Below, piece after piece: positions 23,440 through 34,569 of a stretch of 64,000 nucleotides of DNA. The position numbers and the translations under genes were made by a program. Source of the stretch: Blasia pusilla (lineage: Eukaryota > Marchantiophyta > Marchantiopsida > Blasiales); NCBI GenBank assembly GCA_050084515.1, contig CM114274.1:7130001-7194000 (forward strand), given 5' to 3'. The notes under the pieces are model-generated. The model ran no database searches. It worked only from the letters and a program-made list of their open reading frames with translations, and was not told where the DNA came from. Within the stretch, counting starts at the first letter, position 1, and every line of letters begins with the position of its first letter.

Positions 23440-24170
23440 CGGGCCGTCCACCTCAGATTTATGGCAAGTTACGGGTGCTAGGATGGCGGAGATGCCCGCT
23501 AGACCCGGGATAGAGCGTGCCATGGTTGCTCTGAGTGTTGTGTTGCTGGATAACTTGGAAGAGGTATTCCATTTGGTTAGTCCAAGAAGAAGAGTGTTTT
23601 GTCCAAAGCGTGTCTTGTTAGATTCACGAGCGCAACCCTTGATGTTGGGGAGGGCGACATTCACGGGTTTGGGCCTAACGAGGGCCGATGTGAAGCGTTT
23701 GCATTCTAGATACAGAGATCCTTGAGTGGATCAAGCACCACAAAATTTATCACCCGATAGGAGGTTGTGGTGAGGATTCGCCCATGACATCCTATCGATG
23801 AGTCCGTGTTGCGAGCCATGGCGATATTGACCGATGTTGAGTCCTATGACGTCTTGGTTGGTGGAGCAGTGTTGTACCAAATGGGGTTTTTTGTGGATTA
23901 TTGGGAGGAGTCATCGTCCTTGAGACCAAGATGGCAATCCGATGATGGGCAACTTAGCTCATTACCCGTTCAATTCATGGGTGGAGTGATTGAGCGATGG
24001 CTCGAAGAGATGGCAAAATTAGTAGCATTCAGCAGCTCCATCACGTGGCCTTGTGATTTGATTGAGGGGCATGTCCATGCAGAGGACACACCCACGTCAA
24101 ACACTTTTAAGAAGATGAGTGTTATGGTAGCCGCATCATTCTACGGAGGAGAGGTGTTGTTGTGAGGCTC
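23440..24170 (+). pseudogene. Retropepsin-like aspartic protease of element 1
   Basis: The catalytic loop is read as LLDSRAQPLMLG (Asp codon 23621-23623). Element 2 has the expected LLDSGAQPLMLG, so DSR here is an inactivating Gly-to-Arg change. A second conserved half follows after a frameshift at about 23806-24020, with SYDVLVGGAVLYQMGF, which fits the C-terminal strand and flap region of retropepsins. The domain sits between Gag and the methyltransferase. It would process the polyprotein in an active copy; this one cannot. Confidence 0.65.
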
Positions 24171-24204
24171 GAGTGAGGAGCTTCGACGCTTAGCCGATGA
24201 GCAC

Positions 24205-25311
24205 ATGCAAACGGCGCGGAGTGAGGCGTTTGCACCAGTGCGTGCCGGGTCAGAGGAACACAAGGTTGTTGTGAGTGCCACTATGACCCCTTTGGACATC
24301 ACATCGATTGTGTGGCATATCCCAGAGGAGGGCATTTGCGCGTTGGATCTCTTTGGAGGGATCAACACTGGATTAGCTGTTATTTTGCAGGCAAGAGTGC
24401 ACGTGCAACAATACTTGTATGTCGAGATTGATGATGTTGCGAGGCGCACTTCACTTCATCATGTGGCGCAGTTACGCCTCCGATTTCTTGACTTGTTGTC
24501 TGCATCCGCCGTCCAAGGGTACCAAAGTTCCCTGAAGAGGGAAATTTAATTGTTAGGGGCGCTGGACTTAGAGCGGGTAGGGACCATAGATTTGGTCATT
24601 GCTGGTTGGTCGTGTTAGGATGAGTCGAGTGCTGGACGAAATAGCAAGTTGGGTGACACTCTATCCACGTTGTTTTGGGAGATGATGCAGATCTTGCAAC
24701 ACTTGCAAGAGCATCAATCCCATTCTCCACCATACGTTCTGGAGAATGTGTCGATTTTGGGCGATTCGAGGTCCTGAGTGGTGGCAAGTGCACATCAGAG
24801 GCGCGTATGGATCGGCCAGCAATGTTGTTCGATGCGGCAAGTGTAGATTCACGAGCACATCGCCCATGTCTTTGGTGGACCAACTTGGTGCCACATGAGG
24901 TTATGCAGAGGGCGTATGCGAGGGTCGAGCGCCCCTCCCATTTATTGGTGGATTCCATTCTGGATCCAGATCGTCGGCCACAAGCAGTACAACACCATGA
25001 TCGACCTCTATTGACTCTGGTCAACAAGTTGGCATGCCGCGGGCAGCCTTTCCCACATTGATGAGTTTTCCCGCTTCTTATGCATTCAAGGATGCCGGAC
25101 CTGTCTTGGTTTGGGATGACCAGGTTTAGCGAGGGTGGAGCTCAACGTCGATAAGCAAGAGTAGGTGATGGGATTCCCCACAGGAGTGACGGCAATATCG
25201 TCATTATCAGAGGCATCACGACAACATATCCTCAGTCAGGCAATAAACCTGATCTGCTTGACATGGATATTTAGCTTAGGAGTAGCTAAGCAACGTCGTT
25301 TGAGGTTGCAA
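24205..25311 (+). pseudogene. C5-cytosine DNA methyltransferase domain inside the Gypsy polyprotein (element 1)
   Basis: One reading frame, broken only by stops, carries the C5-methyltransferase motif set in canonical order. Motif I (SAM binding) is GICALDLFGG at 24331-24360. Motif IV is DLVIAGWSC with the nucleophile Cys at 24613-24615 and a TAG where Gln is expected. Motif VI is LENV (ENV at 24742-24750). Motif VIII is SAHQRRVWIG, from about 24787. Motif X is MGFPTGVTA at 25168-25194, then SEASRQHILSQAINL. The order I-IV-VI-VIII-X is that of DNMT1/DNMT3-type enzymes, not the permuted DRM order of plants. The GFP motif and short target-recognition region recall DNMT3. It lies between protease and RT. 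In-frame TAA/TAG codons make this copy inactive. The family role would be methylation of element or host DNA (inference). Confidence 0.85.
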
Positions 25312-25599
25312 TAGATCACAACTATTGCGTTGGTGAGCCCCATGCCTATTGAGACGGTTGAGGCAGTGGCTGGGGGCGAGACCCAAGGGGTGATTGGGAG
25401 AGACATCCTTAGACTTCTTGGGATGTTTTACATGTACGTTGAGAGATGGCAGCCACAACATTGAGCATGGTTTTCAGATACTGCACGTGGAGGAGATGAG
25501 ATGTTGTAGTTGGCTACAGGGGAGCAGTCGAGTTCTATTATCCGAGAGAGGGTTGCACCATAGCAACCACCGATACCCGCGCCAAAGAGTCCTACTGTA

Positions 25600-27060
25600 G
25601 TCATGATGGCGACTTGGGAGCTAAATATGGGCCCTAAGTTGACAGGAGGAGAGCCGCGTTGGATACATCAATTCCTTAGGAGTTATAGGAGTTTTTTTGC
25701 ATTTAATATGCATGATTTGGGCTCAAAAAAGGGTCCCGGGATCCGCATTGAGTTGTCGAGTGACACGCCAATCTTTCGACGACCCTATAGGTATAGTGAT
25801 ATGAAGAGGGCCCTAATTCAGAGTAGGAGCCGACCAGGACTTGGTGGGAGTAGGACTAGTGGAGATGTTGCATGGAGAGTATGCATCTGCCACTATCATG
25901 CCTGCCAAGAAGGATGTGCATAGAAACTGGACGGATAGACGGATGTGTGGAGATTAACGACCTATCAATGGGTAGACAAAGTCTGATAGGTATGCCATGC
26001 CCACCCTAGAGGAGATCTTTGATGCTATTGGACATTCAAAGGTCTTTAATTCGTTAGATCTTCGAGCCGAATATCATCAACTGCCTCTCAGATTGGAGGA
26101 CAAGCAGAAGACGATATTTTGGGGCATCGATGCTCACGGGAAGGATTACTTGTACTAGTGGCGGTTCTTACCATTTGGGTTAAAGAATGCCCCGGTTGAG
26201 TTTTAGAGGGTGATGGATAGGATCTTGGCAGGTCTGGATTTTTCTAAGTGTTATATTGATGACATCGTAGTCTTTAGCGCCACGGCTAAGGAGCATGAGC
26301 GACACCTAGAAGAGGTGTTTCGACGATTGAAGTTACATGGGCTGAAGCTACATCCACGCAAGTGCAAGTTCTTCTACGACTAGATTGTATATTTGGGTCA
26401 CACGATATACCCAAGTGGCCTTGGTGTGCAGTAGAAGAAGGTAGAGGATATTTCATGCATTCCACGCCCTACAGATGCGAGTCAAGTTGGTGCATTTATG
26501 GGATTGGAAAACTTCTATTGACGGTACGTCAAGGGTTTCAGTTTGATTTCGCAGCCGCTAACCTTGCTGACCAAGGTGGATCACAAGTGGCACTGGGGGG
26601 ATGAGCAGGAGAGAGAATTTTAGCTGTTCAAGGATTGATTGACGTCCGCACCCATATTGAGGAGACCGATCAATATGGGCATCCTTTCCAGTTGCATACA
26701 GATTGGAGCATGTTGGGGTTTGGAGCCGTGCTCACCCAACATGATGATGAGGGTAGAGAGTTTATGGTGGCTTACTCTAGTCGCTTGAGTAACGCTTCAG
26801 AGGCAAAATATAGCTCATATGAGGATGAGTGCTTGGTTGTAGTGTGGGCTATCGCGGATTTTAGGTGCTATTTATTTGGAAACCCCTTTACCATTATTAC
26901 TAATAATCAACCACTTAAGTGGTTGATGGAGTCTAACAAGCTTATAGGAAAGCTTGCGAGGTGGGCTCTTTTGTTGCAAGAGTATGATTTCTAGGTGGTA
27001 CATAGACCTGGGACGCTCAACCAGGATGCATATGGTTTGAGTCGTAACCGTATTTGGGCT
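25600..27060 (+). pseudogene. Reverse transcriptase and RNase H of element 1
   Basis: RT entry is GIRIELSSDTPIFRRPYRYS (about 25740), followed after frameshifts by the template-grip and palm motifs: LDLRAEYHQ (about 26055), LPFGLKNAP (about 26170) and the catalytic YIDD at 26252-26263. The connection region has GLENFYxRYVKGFS. RNase H begins near 26690 with TDWSMLGFGAVL and continues with AKYSSYEDECLVVVWA and NNQPLKWLM. This is a standard Ty3/Gypsy RT-RNase H. It is interrupted by several stops, most of them TAG where sister copies keep CAG (26156, 26204, 26381, 26432, 26992). Confidence 0.9.
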
Positions 27061-27339
27061 TGTTGGCTATGGAGAGCAATATTGTTGAGACTTTGATGGC
27101 AAGGTCTGATGGAGAGTCCTTAGATACACAGGCCGGTGAGGAGACAAAAGATGACTGAGATATTCACAAAGATGGAGTTGTCTTGGAGTACCTGCGTACC
27201 GGCAGCGTTGTGAGCACAGTGGGTGCTAGAGAGCGGGATCGGATCCTGCAACGAGCTAGACAATTCGGGTGGGAGGGGACACATGTGTTGTAAGTTTGGG
27301 AGGATCGTAGAATACTTGTAGTGCCTCATCCTTTAGAGA

Positions 27340-28227
27340 GAGCACCTTTGGTGCGTCATACCCAGGAGAAGTTGGGTCATTTTGGAGTAAAGCGGACGTA
27401 CAACTTACTGTAGATACAGTAATGGTGGCGAGGCATGCACACTGACGTTCATCAGTTTGTTGCTAGGTGCATGGTGTGTGATCGGGTCCAAGCATCGTTC
27501 AATGCTTCGACACCAGAGTTGCATCCACTTCTGATCATGGGTTTAGGTTATAGATAGAGTTTGGATTTTGTAGGACCTTTACCTTTGACGGAGCGCCATA
27601 GTCGTTATGTGTTGGTGATGGTCGAGCACTTCTCAAAGTGGATAGAGTTGGTTGCATTGCCTGACAAAGCGAGTGAGGGAGTAGCGTATGCCTTTCTAGA
27701 TCAAGTGCTGAGTCATTACGGCACATTAAATGAGGTGTTGAAAGACCAGGGTATGGAGTTTCACGCCTTATGTGATCAGGCACTGATCGACCACCACACC
27801 ACTTCGCAAGGTCATTCTGAGGCGGATGGACTAGCAGAGAGGATTGTAGAGACGGTGGAGAGAGGATTACGCAAGTATGGCTTGCGGAGAGGTCACCTAG
27901 GAGATTGGGACCTCCAATTATCGTGGTTGGCAATGAGATACAGATTCACCCGGTAGACATCCTTAGGGTCTTTCTCATTGTACTTGCTACTTTATGGCCG
28001 AGAGGCACATTTATCTACGGCCATTCATCGAGATGTTGGTGATGTGTTGAAACCTTGATGATTGTGATGTATGGATGCGAGCATGTTCTTAGAAGGCTGA
28101 GTTGTTTGTGAGAGTGATGCCCATGGCATTTGAGAACTTGGTGATTGCGCAACATTTGGATACGTTGAGGTATGCAACTATTCAGAGAGGTGGTTATCAA
28201 CCTACTATCTGGAGGTTTCATCAAGGA
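27340..28227 (+). pseudogene. DDE integrase of element 1, 5' part
   Basis: The N-terminal HHCC zinc-binding region is visible as HTQEKLGHFG...CMVC (27357-27482). The catalytic core has Asp in SLDFVGPLPL (27563-27565), Asp in LKDQGM (27744-27746) and Glu in GLAERIV (27837-27839). The second Asp to Glu spacing is about 31 residues, short of the usual 35, apparently from a small deletion seen by comparison with element 3. The tail (LLLYGRE) continues to HQG, where element 2 is inserted at 28227/28228. Several TAG stops and a frameshift after 27955 are present. Confidence 0.85.
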
Positions 28228-28741
28228 TGTCACGTCTTTTAGGATAGATCGGTGGGATCTAATAGAGCGCCTTCATGAGTAGTGGAGGACACGCCCAGTA
28301 GGTCGAGGGTGACGTGCTGAGGCCCTTGGAAACCTGAGATAGCAGGTTTCCCCTTCGTTTCGGCTCATTTGGAGCCATATTGAGGAACTTATTATTTTAG
28401 GTAAGTACCATTTTGAGTATATGATCGACTTACTACTTTTGGTAAATGACCCTTGACCTCCTACATCAGGTCAAGAGCCAAGGAGGTGACTTGGGAGAAT
28501 AGGTTACCATGGAGAGAGGTTGGGAGAGGAGAGGGGTATACCTCAAGGAGAGAGAGCTTGAGAGCTCATTCTCTCTTTGTTGAACCTCTTGGCATGAGGC
28601 GGCGGAGCTATGGTACCTTGCCTTGTGAGTGTAACCCAAGCCTCTCATTAGGAGAGTGGGTTTGGTTTGACATGAGAGAGAGTGCACACCTTTGAGAGCT
28701 ATGGTGTGAGATGGTGGAGAGAGAGATTGGATCTTACTTTA
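28228..28741 (+). repeat. Terminal block B1 of element 2 (514 bp)
   Basis: Starts TGTCACGTCTTTTAGGATAG and ends GGATCTTACTTTA. It is the same length (514 bp) as B2 at 37900-38413, and the first 80 bases are almost identical. At this end it is followed by CAAAGAGAGAAATGAG (leader), whereas B2 is followed directly by block A. Confidence 0.85.
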
Positions 28742-30374
28742 CAAAGAGAGAAATGAGAGAATGAGAGAGTGAGAGAGCTTCATGGGGGAGCTCGCTGGTC
28801 ACTCACTGTTTTTGCAGGTTGGGGACCGTGTTTCCCGTTCAGCGGCTCATGGGAGTGCTCACTGGAGCAAGGGCTGCTTTCATTACTCTTTGCATTTGCC
28901 GATTTTTCGTGTGGAAGAGTGGCGCGCGAAAGCGCTGCCCAATTTCTGATAGGGATTGAGTATGGGGGCGGGTTGCCCCATGCTGGTGCTCTCGGGAGCA
29001 CCATGTAGCTTGTTGATATGTTTTTTTACAGATGTTACATTTTCGTTGGGAGAAATCAGCGCGGGAGCGCTGCCAAATTTTGTGTAGGAGAAAGAGACAT
29101 TGGGCTTTACGACAGTCCCCGTCAGTTTTTACTGAAATGTCTGATTCTAAATATTTTTGATGGTAGCGTAAATTGTGAAGCTGTGCACGCTATGCAACAA
29201 ATAGTGCACAATTTGGAGTTGCGAGCAAAAAGTTATGGGCAATCTTGTAAAGCTGCCATTGGTAGGCGATTTTTAGGGTTAAATCGTGCAAACCCTAAAT
29301 CAGCCGCCACACCGGCGGCGGCCGTCGCCATCATAGTCACCATCAACGGTCGAAGGTCAACCGTCACAGTCAACGGTCAACCATCACCATCGACGGTCAA
29401 CCGTCACCGTCATCGGTCGGCTGTCACCATCAGCGGTCAACCGTCATTGTCAAGGGTCCACCGTCCATTGTCCACCCTTTGGGTGCCATTGCCGCCATTA
29501 CGGAGTGGAGGGTCTTCCATGACGTTCGTTGATTCCTTGACTTGCGTCGCCACCACGTACTTTGTTTTGGCCGCCACCGTTATCGCAGTTTCTTCATCAA
29601 CCAGTGAAGGCAGATGACCTCCGGTTATGGTGTTTGAGTTTTGATTTCATGCTGCTATGTTGTGATTGGTAGCCGCTTGACGACGATCGAGTATCGTGCC
29701 GTGACGCCCGTAGCTGCAACACGCCGCCGATTGCCGCGCGCGTCGCTGCGGGTCGCACCGCACCATCTCGATCGCGGAGCCGCACCGTCATTGTGGAGGA
29801 GAGTGTGGGATTATTATTGATTGAGGAGGGTATGCCGCCGAGTGCCGCATCCCACCATCGAGGGCCGTGCCGTTCGTAGCCGTTCCGTGCCGCCTACAAC
29901 GCCGCACCGTTCCGCTGGGACCGCACTGTCTATCGAGGAGTTTTGAGCAGCATCAATACGGGAGGAGTATGACTTGCTGATTGGAGGAGTTGTCTCCACG
30001 ATCGAGTTGGGGTCTAGATTTGCGAGCTTTCGAGGAGCGACATCAACATGTGTTCAAAGTTACCCATTCTCGTCCTTTACCCGCACGTGTGAGGGATTCG
30101 GGATTTATTTGGGGATATTGGGTGTGTGGATGCTTTGAGAGCATCATTTATGTATGTGGTTTAGGGACATAGACCTGTGTGGGATGTCTGGAGTTGAGGG
30201 TAGGTTGTCGATGAGATGATAGCCTGGTAGATTTGCCGCACCACGCCGCGTGTTGCCGCACATTACACGTCTCGGGGAGAGAGAGTGTAGATCGAGTGCC
30301 GCATGTTTGGGATGAGTGATTGAGGGATTCCTCACGAGGTTCAGAGTGATCGGGTGAGAGGGGCACGAGGGTCA
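28742..30374 (+). other. Leader of element 2, with a CGGTCAACC minisatellite
   Basis: No protein is recognised. At about 29338-29475 a short tandem repeat of roughly 20-24 bp alternates CGGTCAACCGTCAC-like words. 29640-30370 is rich in GCCG/CCGCACCG words and is homologous to 20710-21370 of element 1. The leader ends at the Gag-like frames. Confidence 0.5.
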
Positions 30375-31570
30375 TCACGGAGTCTGCTCGGGACTTTGAG
30401 AGGCGAGGTGGTGAACCCGAGAGTAGCTCTAGAGGTTTTACGCGAGTGGCGCGAGGTTTCGAGGGTCTCCACGTGAGGGACCACCTCGACCTCCTTTTGT
30501 GTCATCGTCGACGAGGGGAGGGTGTAGAGGAGTTTGTGAGCACATCGCCACACATTGTGAGTGGTCCTACCAGGTTGGGCGCATTTGAGATGGACGACCG
30601 GGGTAGAGGTCCGCGAGGTTTTCAGTGCGATGAGGGCACGATTGAGTTGCACGATTTTATAGCAGAGTTTAGGAGTTGGTGCGACTCCCAATGGGCCAAG
30701 AACTCTAGAGAGTTCAACCTTCTGACAAGATGGAACGGTATGTTCCAAAGATTTAGAGGGGGCGCCCATGGACGATTACCATGAGTTCTCTCGAGATATG
30801 CATGTGAGATCGAGGCGTGGAGGCTCTACTATGACCCACATTATGTGTCATGGACGAAGCCGTTCTCAGATGAGGAGGAGGAGTGAGGAGAGGCTTCTGC
30901 CTCTTCCACTAGTGACGTTTTAGGAGGGGTCACTCGCATGGGAGCAGTTGCACCGTCTAGTCGGGTTCGCCCTGTGTTCAACCCTGTGGTTGAGTTCTTT
31001 GCTAAGTTGAGGGCAAGCTACCAGGGGGTACGGACGGAGAAGTTGCGGAGCATCCACGACTTCCAAAGGCGCTCGGGTGATAGTTTGCGTGAGGCTTATA
31101 CTCGCTGCGCCGGTCGATCAACGCCACTCGGGGGTGACAGAGGCTCAGCTATCGGTCATGGTATGTGATGTCGACCGACCTGCGGACACGGGTGCGGGAG
31201 GGGTGCTTCTTATGAACACCTCCCCTACGTTGAGAGATGTTTTTAGGACCGCCGAGAACATTGAGCGCAACATGGCGGAGGAGAGCGTAGCCACCATGGG
31301 TTCTGGCGTAGAGCGATCACGATTGTCTGCACCACCTGCGGCATCAACGTGGACTCGAGATAGGTCGATCGTGGCACCACGAGCTCGGGGAGGATACCGA
31401 GAGGCCGTGCCACGAGACTGCGCTTCATATGCGGCTCAGAGCAGCCGCCTACTATTACTTGTTGGTCATGTGGTGGAGCCCATCATTAGCGCGATTGCAC
31501 TCGCCGGGTCATGGACGTGTGCCTCAAAGATGGAGGAGGAGATGGTGCCGCACAGGAGGTTATCACCGTG
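30375..31570 (+). pseudogene. Gag of element 2, with decayed CCHC knuckle
   Basis: Homologous to the Gag of element 1: GFEGLHVRDHLDLLLC (30446 on), then after frame changes RTEKLRSIHDFQRR (about 31040). The zinc knuckle is readable as CWSCGGAHH, a TAG, then RDC at 31460-31498, so the knuckle is interrupted by a stop. Frames shift at least four times. The family role is RNA packaging. Confidence 0.6.
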
Positions 31571-32379
31571 ACTATTGTCGAGGTATGGTCATACACCGCC
31601 AGGTGTTTTAGTTTACATCCCGAGTTACGCCTGGACCGAGGGCTAGAGAGGGCACCAGAGCGAGTAGCCGGTCCGGGTGGGCCTAGAGATCGTGCTCCAG
31701 GTGGTCCCGTTGGGGGACGAGGAGCTAGAGTTGCCCGACAGGGTGGTGGAGTTACCCGTGGAGGAGGTAGAGTACCACCACCTAGACGCGCCGAGGAGAT
31801 GCCGAACGTGAGGCCGGGATGGTCGCCGATACAATAGCTACAGGAGCAGATTGCCGCTATGGCATTGAGGTTACCCGATGCCGGATCCGTGGCATCGACA
31901 TCATATGGAGCAGCCAGAGATCTGAAGGATCCTGGATGGATGTGCAGGGTTGCCCAGATGGAAGCCGCCGCAGTTGTGACGCGTGGAGCAGCCGTGAGAG
32001 TTGGATCACAGCCTGAGGGGAAGCCGAGAGCAGACTAGGCTTCCTCAATCTTTCACGTTGTCGAAGCGATGAGGACCCCATCGATGGGTCCTCATCAAAG
32101 TTCCCGGAGAGTTGGTAATGTTGTTGGTGTGCAAGCACGGAGGGCGATGGGAGAAGCGAAAAGCGGCGACTCTATTGTTGATGCTCGGAGGGGCATGTGT
32201 CGAGCACGTTGTTGGGGGGCGCCACCGTTGTGTACCGCACTCCTTTATTTTTTGCTTCGCTCCGATGTTGTGATGTTGGGAGGTACGCCCCCGAGGCGGC
32301 TGGCCGCCACTATGTGAGCGGAGTTGGAGTTCCCTGCATCACGTTGAGAGGTGATTGCAGAGGAGGTGATGGACCCGCC

Positions 32380-33010
32380 CTTGGAGCGGATGCTCGGGCC
32401 GCCCACGTCGATTCATGGCAGTCATGGGGTGCTAGGATGGAGGAGATGCCCGCTAGACCCGCGATAGAGCGTGCCATGGCTTCTCCTGGTGTTGTGTTTC
32501 TTTGGATAACCGAGGAGAGGTCTTCTAGTTGGTGAGTCCTGGAGGTAGAGCTTTTAGTCCGCAGCGCGTCTTGTTGGATTCAGGAGCGCAACCCTTGATG
32601 TTGGGGAAAGCGTCATTCAGAGGATTGGGCTTGACGAGAGCCGATGTGGAGTGTTGTCCATTTTGGATACAGACATCCTTGGGTGGAGCGAGTACCACAC
32701 AGTATATCACCCGATAGGAGGTCGTGGTGAGGATTCGCCCGGGACATCCTACAGATGAGTCCGTGGTGCGCGCCAAGGCGATAGTGACTGATGCTGAGTC
32801 CTACGACGTCTTGGTTGGTGGAGCAGTGTTATACCCGATGGGGTTTTCCTGGATTACTTGGGAGGAGTCGGCGTCCCCCATGCACCAGGATGGCGTCGGT
32901 GATGGGCGCCTTAGCTCATTACCCGTTCGATTCACAAAAAGTGATCGAGCAACGGCCCAGAGAGATGGCGACCTTAGCAAAGATTTAGCAAAGTGCCATC
33001 ACTTGGCCTA
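32380..33010 (+). pseudogene. Retropepsin-like protease of element 2
   Basis: The catalytic motif is well preserved: LLDSGAQPLMLGKASF with Asp at 32577-32579, followed by GLTRADVE. The second half (32724-32990) reads AESYDVLVGGAVLYPMGFSW and SSLPVRF. The D-S-G triad is intact but a frameshift separates the two halves. It sits directly upstream of the methyltransferase, as in element 1. Confidence 0.7.
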
Positions 33011-33179
33011 GTGATTTGATTGAGGGACATATCCATGCAGAGGATACTCCCTCCCGTTCGACATTTCTATGGAGAGGAGTGTTATGGTAGCCGCATCATT
33101 CCGTGGGAGGAGAGGTGCGTGGGGCTCGGACCGAGGAGCTTCAACAATTGGCAGATGCGACGCGGCAAGACCGCGTGGA

Positions 33180-34260
33180 GCGAGGCGTTTGCACCAGAGC
33201 GTGACGGGTCCGAGGAACCCGAGGTAGCGGGAGTGCTACGATGACACCCTTGGATACTACACCCATTGTGTGGTGTACCCGGAGGAGGGTATTCGAGTGT
33301 TAGATCTCTTTGGAGAGGATTAGCACCGGGTTAGCTCTTGCTTTTGCAGGGAGTGCGAGTACATCAAGATTTGTATGTGGAGAGTGATGATGTTGCGGTA
33401 GGCGTCTCACTATGATATGTGGCGCAATTACGCCTAGGTTTTTCGACTTATTATCAAGGCCCGCGATCGTGGGTACCAGTTCCCTCACCGAGGGATATTT
33501 TGTTGTTGGGGGCGCAAGACTTAGAGCGGTAGGGACCATTGATTTGGTCATTGCCGGTTGGCCATGTTAGGGCCAATCGAGTCCGGACGAGGCAAGCGGG
33601 TTGGCCGACACTCGGTCCAGGTTGTTTTGGGAGATGTTGAGGGTCTTACGGTTAGTTGCAGGAGCAGGAGCACCGCCTCGTTTCGAGCCTGGAGAATGTG
33701 CCGATCTTAGAGACTCAGGTCATGGGTCGTGGGAGTGCTCATCAGTGCGTGCCTGGATCGCCCAAACAGTTGTTCTTGGATGCGCGAGTGTAGGTTCTAG
33801 AGCCCATCGCCCGCGTCTATGGTGGACCAACTTGGTGCCCCATGCGGTGTTATGGAGGGCGATGCAGAGTGGAGCGCCTCTCCCTTTGTTAGTGGATTCC
33901 ATTTCGATCCAGGTCGCCGATCACAAGCAATGAGGCACGATGATCGACCACCGCTGACTGTGGTCAACAGGGTAGGCAGGCCGCGGGCAGCCTTGCCCAC
34001 GTTTGTGAGTTTTCCCGCTTCCTATGCATACAAGGAGGCCGGTCTTGGCTTGGTTTGGGATGACCAGGTTCAGCGGTTGGTGGAGCCCAACGCCGACGAG
34101 AGAGAGCGAGCGATGGGATTTCCCACAGGAGTGATGGCAGTACCATCAGTGTCAGAGGCATCACGACGCCATGTCTTGGGTCAGGCGATGGACCTTGACA
34201 TGGATCCTCAGCTTGGGAGTGGCTGAGCAGAATCGTATGAGATCGGGACAGATCACAACG
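33180..34260 (+). pseudogene. C5-cytosine DNA methyltransferase domain of element 2
   Basis: Motif I is GIRVLDLFG (33288-33314). Motif IV is DLVIAGWPC (33541-33567) with catalytic Cys at 33565-33567, and a TAG replaces the usual Gln at 33568. Motif VI is LENVP (ENV at 33692-33700). Motif VIII is a broken SAHQ near 33734. The target-recognition and motif X part is open at 33819-34226, with LPTFVSFPASYAYKEAG, ERERAMGFPTG and SEASRRHVLGQAMDL. The ER...GFP...RR..LG..M layout matches the DNMT3-type C-terminus. Frames change at least three times, so this copy is dead, but it has the best motif IV and motif X of the three copies. Confidence 0.85.
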
Positions 34261-34569
34261 GTTGCAGTGAGCCCCATGCCTACCGAGACGGTGGAGGCAG
34301 TGGCTGGGGGCGAGACCCGAGGAGATCTACGCACCAGGGGAGATCGGGAGAGACACCCTTGGACTTCTTGGGATATTTTGAAGGTACGCAAGGAGATGAT
34401 AGCCATAGCATCGAGCGTGGTTTCGGCACCGCACGTGGAGGAGATCGAGTTTGCGCTGGTCGCAGGAGAGCGCCGATGTTGTTGTTCGAGACGGGTTGCA
34501 CCATAGCAACCACCGATACCCGCGCCGAGAGTCCTACCGTAGTCACGATGGAGACTTGGGAGCCGATAT

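Noticed and set aside
24616-24618. TAG codons read through or corrected by U-to-C RNA editing
   Set aside because: Such editing is known for organelle transcripts of hornworts, lycophytes and ferns; these are nuclear transposons, and accompanying frameshifts show general decay.
24205-25311. A host DNA methyltransferase pseudogene that fell into the element by chance
   Set aside because: The same domain stands at the same place in three separate copies, including one on the other strand 25 kb away.
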